Below, piece by piece: positions 63,361-64,000 of a DNA stretch of 64,000 nucleotides. The notes under the pieces were generated by a model. It saw only the letters and a list, made by a program, of their open reading frames with translations. It was not told where the DNA came from and did not search any database. Every line of letters begins with the position of its first letter. Positions within the stretch are counted from its first letter, which is position 1. A program made the position numbers and the translations under genes. The stretch is from contig DASRDU010000032.1 of the NCBI GenBank assembly GCA_035652435.1, positions 35,844-99,843 on the forward strand. Direction: 5' to 3'. The stretch is from DASRDU01 sp035652435. GTDB lineage: Bacteria > Acidobacteriota > Blastocatellia > RBC074.

Positions 63361-64000
63361 TCACCACGCCTCGGCAAAAACTTCCGCCGGCAGCTGGTAA
63401 CCGTAAAGTGACAGCCGTTCGCTGAAACGCGGGCGAATGCCGGTCGCGCGGAAGCGACCGAGGACGGCCCCGTTTTCGCCCATGCCGGTGCGCTGGAAAA
63501 CGTAAACGTCCTGCATCGAAATGATCTCGCCTTCCATGCCGGTGATTTCAGAAACGCTCATCACCTTGCGCGAGCCGTCGCTCAGGCGCGAGACCTGAAT
63601 CACGACGTTGATCGCCGAGGCGATCTGCTGGCGCATGGCTTTGTCCGAGAGGCGCAATCCGGCCATCGAAATCATCGTCTCGAGCCTGGAGAGCGCGTCG
63701 CGCGGCGAGTTGGCGTGGATCGTCGTCAGGCCGCCGTCGTGCCCGGTGTTCATCGCCTGGAGCATGTCGAGAGCCTCGCCGCCCCGGCATTCGCCGACTA
63801 CGATGCGGTCCGGTCGCATGCGGAGCGCGTTCCGGACCAGCTCGCGGATGGCGATCTGGCCCTTGCCCTCGAGATTCGGCGGACGGGCTTCGAGCTGGAT
63901 CCAGTTCTCCTGCGGCAGGCGCAGCTCCGCCGCGTCCTCGATGGTGATGATCCGCTCCGCTTCTGGAATGTAGCCCGAGAGCACGTTCAGGAGCGTGGTC
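63361..64000 (-). CDS. tadA: Tad secretion ATPase TadA/CpaF (5' end outside window)
   Basis: The C-terminal ~212 residues of a CpaF-type ATPase are present and run off the right edge. The window starts just after the Walker A Lys (TTLLNVLSGYIP). It shows IITIEDAAELRLPQENWIQLEARPPN (Asp box), MRPDRIVVGECRGGEALDMLQAMNTGHDGGLTTIHANSPRDALSRLETM (Walker B and His box) and a C-terminal subdomain. It powers assembly of Flp/Tad pili. TadB follows 78 bases downstream. Confidence 0.95.
   Translation of the reverse strand, partial: TTLLNVLSGYIPEAERIITIEDAAELRLPQENWIQLEARPPNLEGKGQIAIRELVRNALRMRPDRIVVGECRGGEALDMLQAMNTGHDGGLTTIHANSPRDALSRLETMISMAGLRLSDKAMRQQIASAINVVIQVSRLSDGSRKVMSVSEITGMEGEIISMQDVYVFQRTGMGENGAVLGRFRATGIRPRFSERLSLYGYQLPAEVFAEAW

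Overview
The window is a GC-rich bacterial chromosome segment, most likely from an Acidobacteriota lineage (Blastocatellia-like). Two secreted proteins have the VWFA-related architecture typical of that phylum. They sit beside a tad pilus locus, PilT/PilZ genes, a MeaB/methylmalonyl-CoA epimerase gene and many conserved hypothetical proteins. No insertion sequence, prophage or CRISPR array was seen, and gene density is high throughout. The phylum call is an inference from gene content.

Layout. 1-6.2 kb: partial pilT, a PilZ gene, the vwa-yggS-yggT-yggU run and a LytM-type M23 peptidase. 6.3-8.8 kb: a divergent ArsR regulator facing a cytochrome P450 and a small monooxygenase. 8.9-20.3 kb (minus strand): a CoA-binding protein, CarB, a GNAT protein, an NrdD-like protein that lacks its catalytic residues, a cluster of tRNA halves in permuted order, an unrecognised protein, ThiD, two membrane proteins, class II FBPase and thymidine kinase. 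20.5-24.3 kb: a lone BMC-H shell gene coupled to an M20 peptidase, a DsbA/FrnE-like gene whose first active-site cysteine is an in-frame UGA followed by a SECIS-like hairpin, and an MFS transporter.

24.8-28.4 kb: an ECF sigma factor, a zinc-motif anti-sigma factor and a DegP-like PDZ protein without a catalytic triad, which together look like an envelope-stress module. 28.8-36.3 kb (plus strand): the MeaB-epimerase fusion, a parvulin lipoprotein, MTA phosphorylase, a TPR protein, a PfkB kinase, a phosphoesterase, DapF, DUF2007 and CutA. 36.4-46 kb: an OmpR-type two-component pair, NDH-2, a PQQ-repeat protein, homoserine dehydrogenase, a FecR-type protein and an HDAC-like amidohydrolase. 46.3-50.1 kb: a lipoprotein gene with a well-matched sigma-54 promoter, convergent with an NtrC-type two-component pair. 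50.3-54.5 kb: an HD-domain membrane phosphohydrolase, a ROK protein, an unknown protein and an ABC ATPase. 54.7-64 kb (minus strand): a second VWFA protein, a duplicated-module protein, a lytic transglycosylase, TPR and membrane proteins, DUF192, a 55-residue membrane protein not listed as a longer gene, TadC, TadB and partial TadA.

The most striking items are the recoded UGA in the DsbA-like gene (strong sequence evidence) and the two tRNA-like units whose 3' halves precede their 5' halves (15473-15784). In the second unit the acceptor, D, anticodon and T stems all pair across the permutation.
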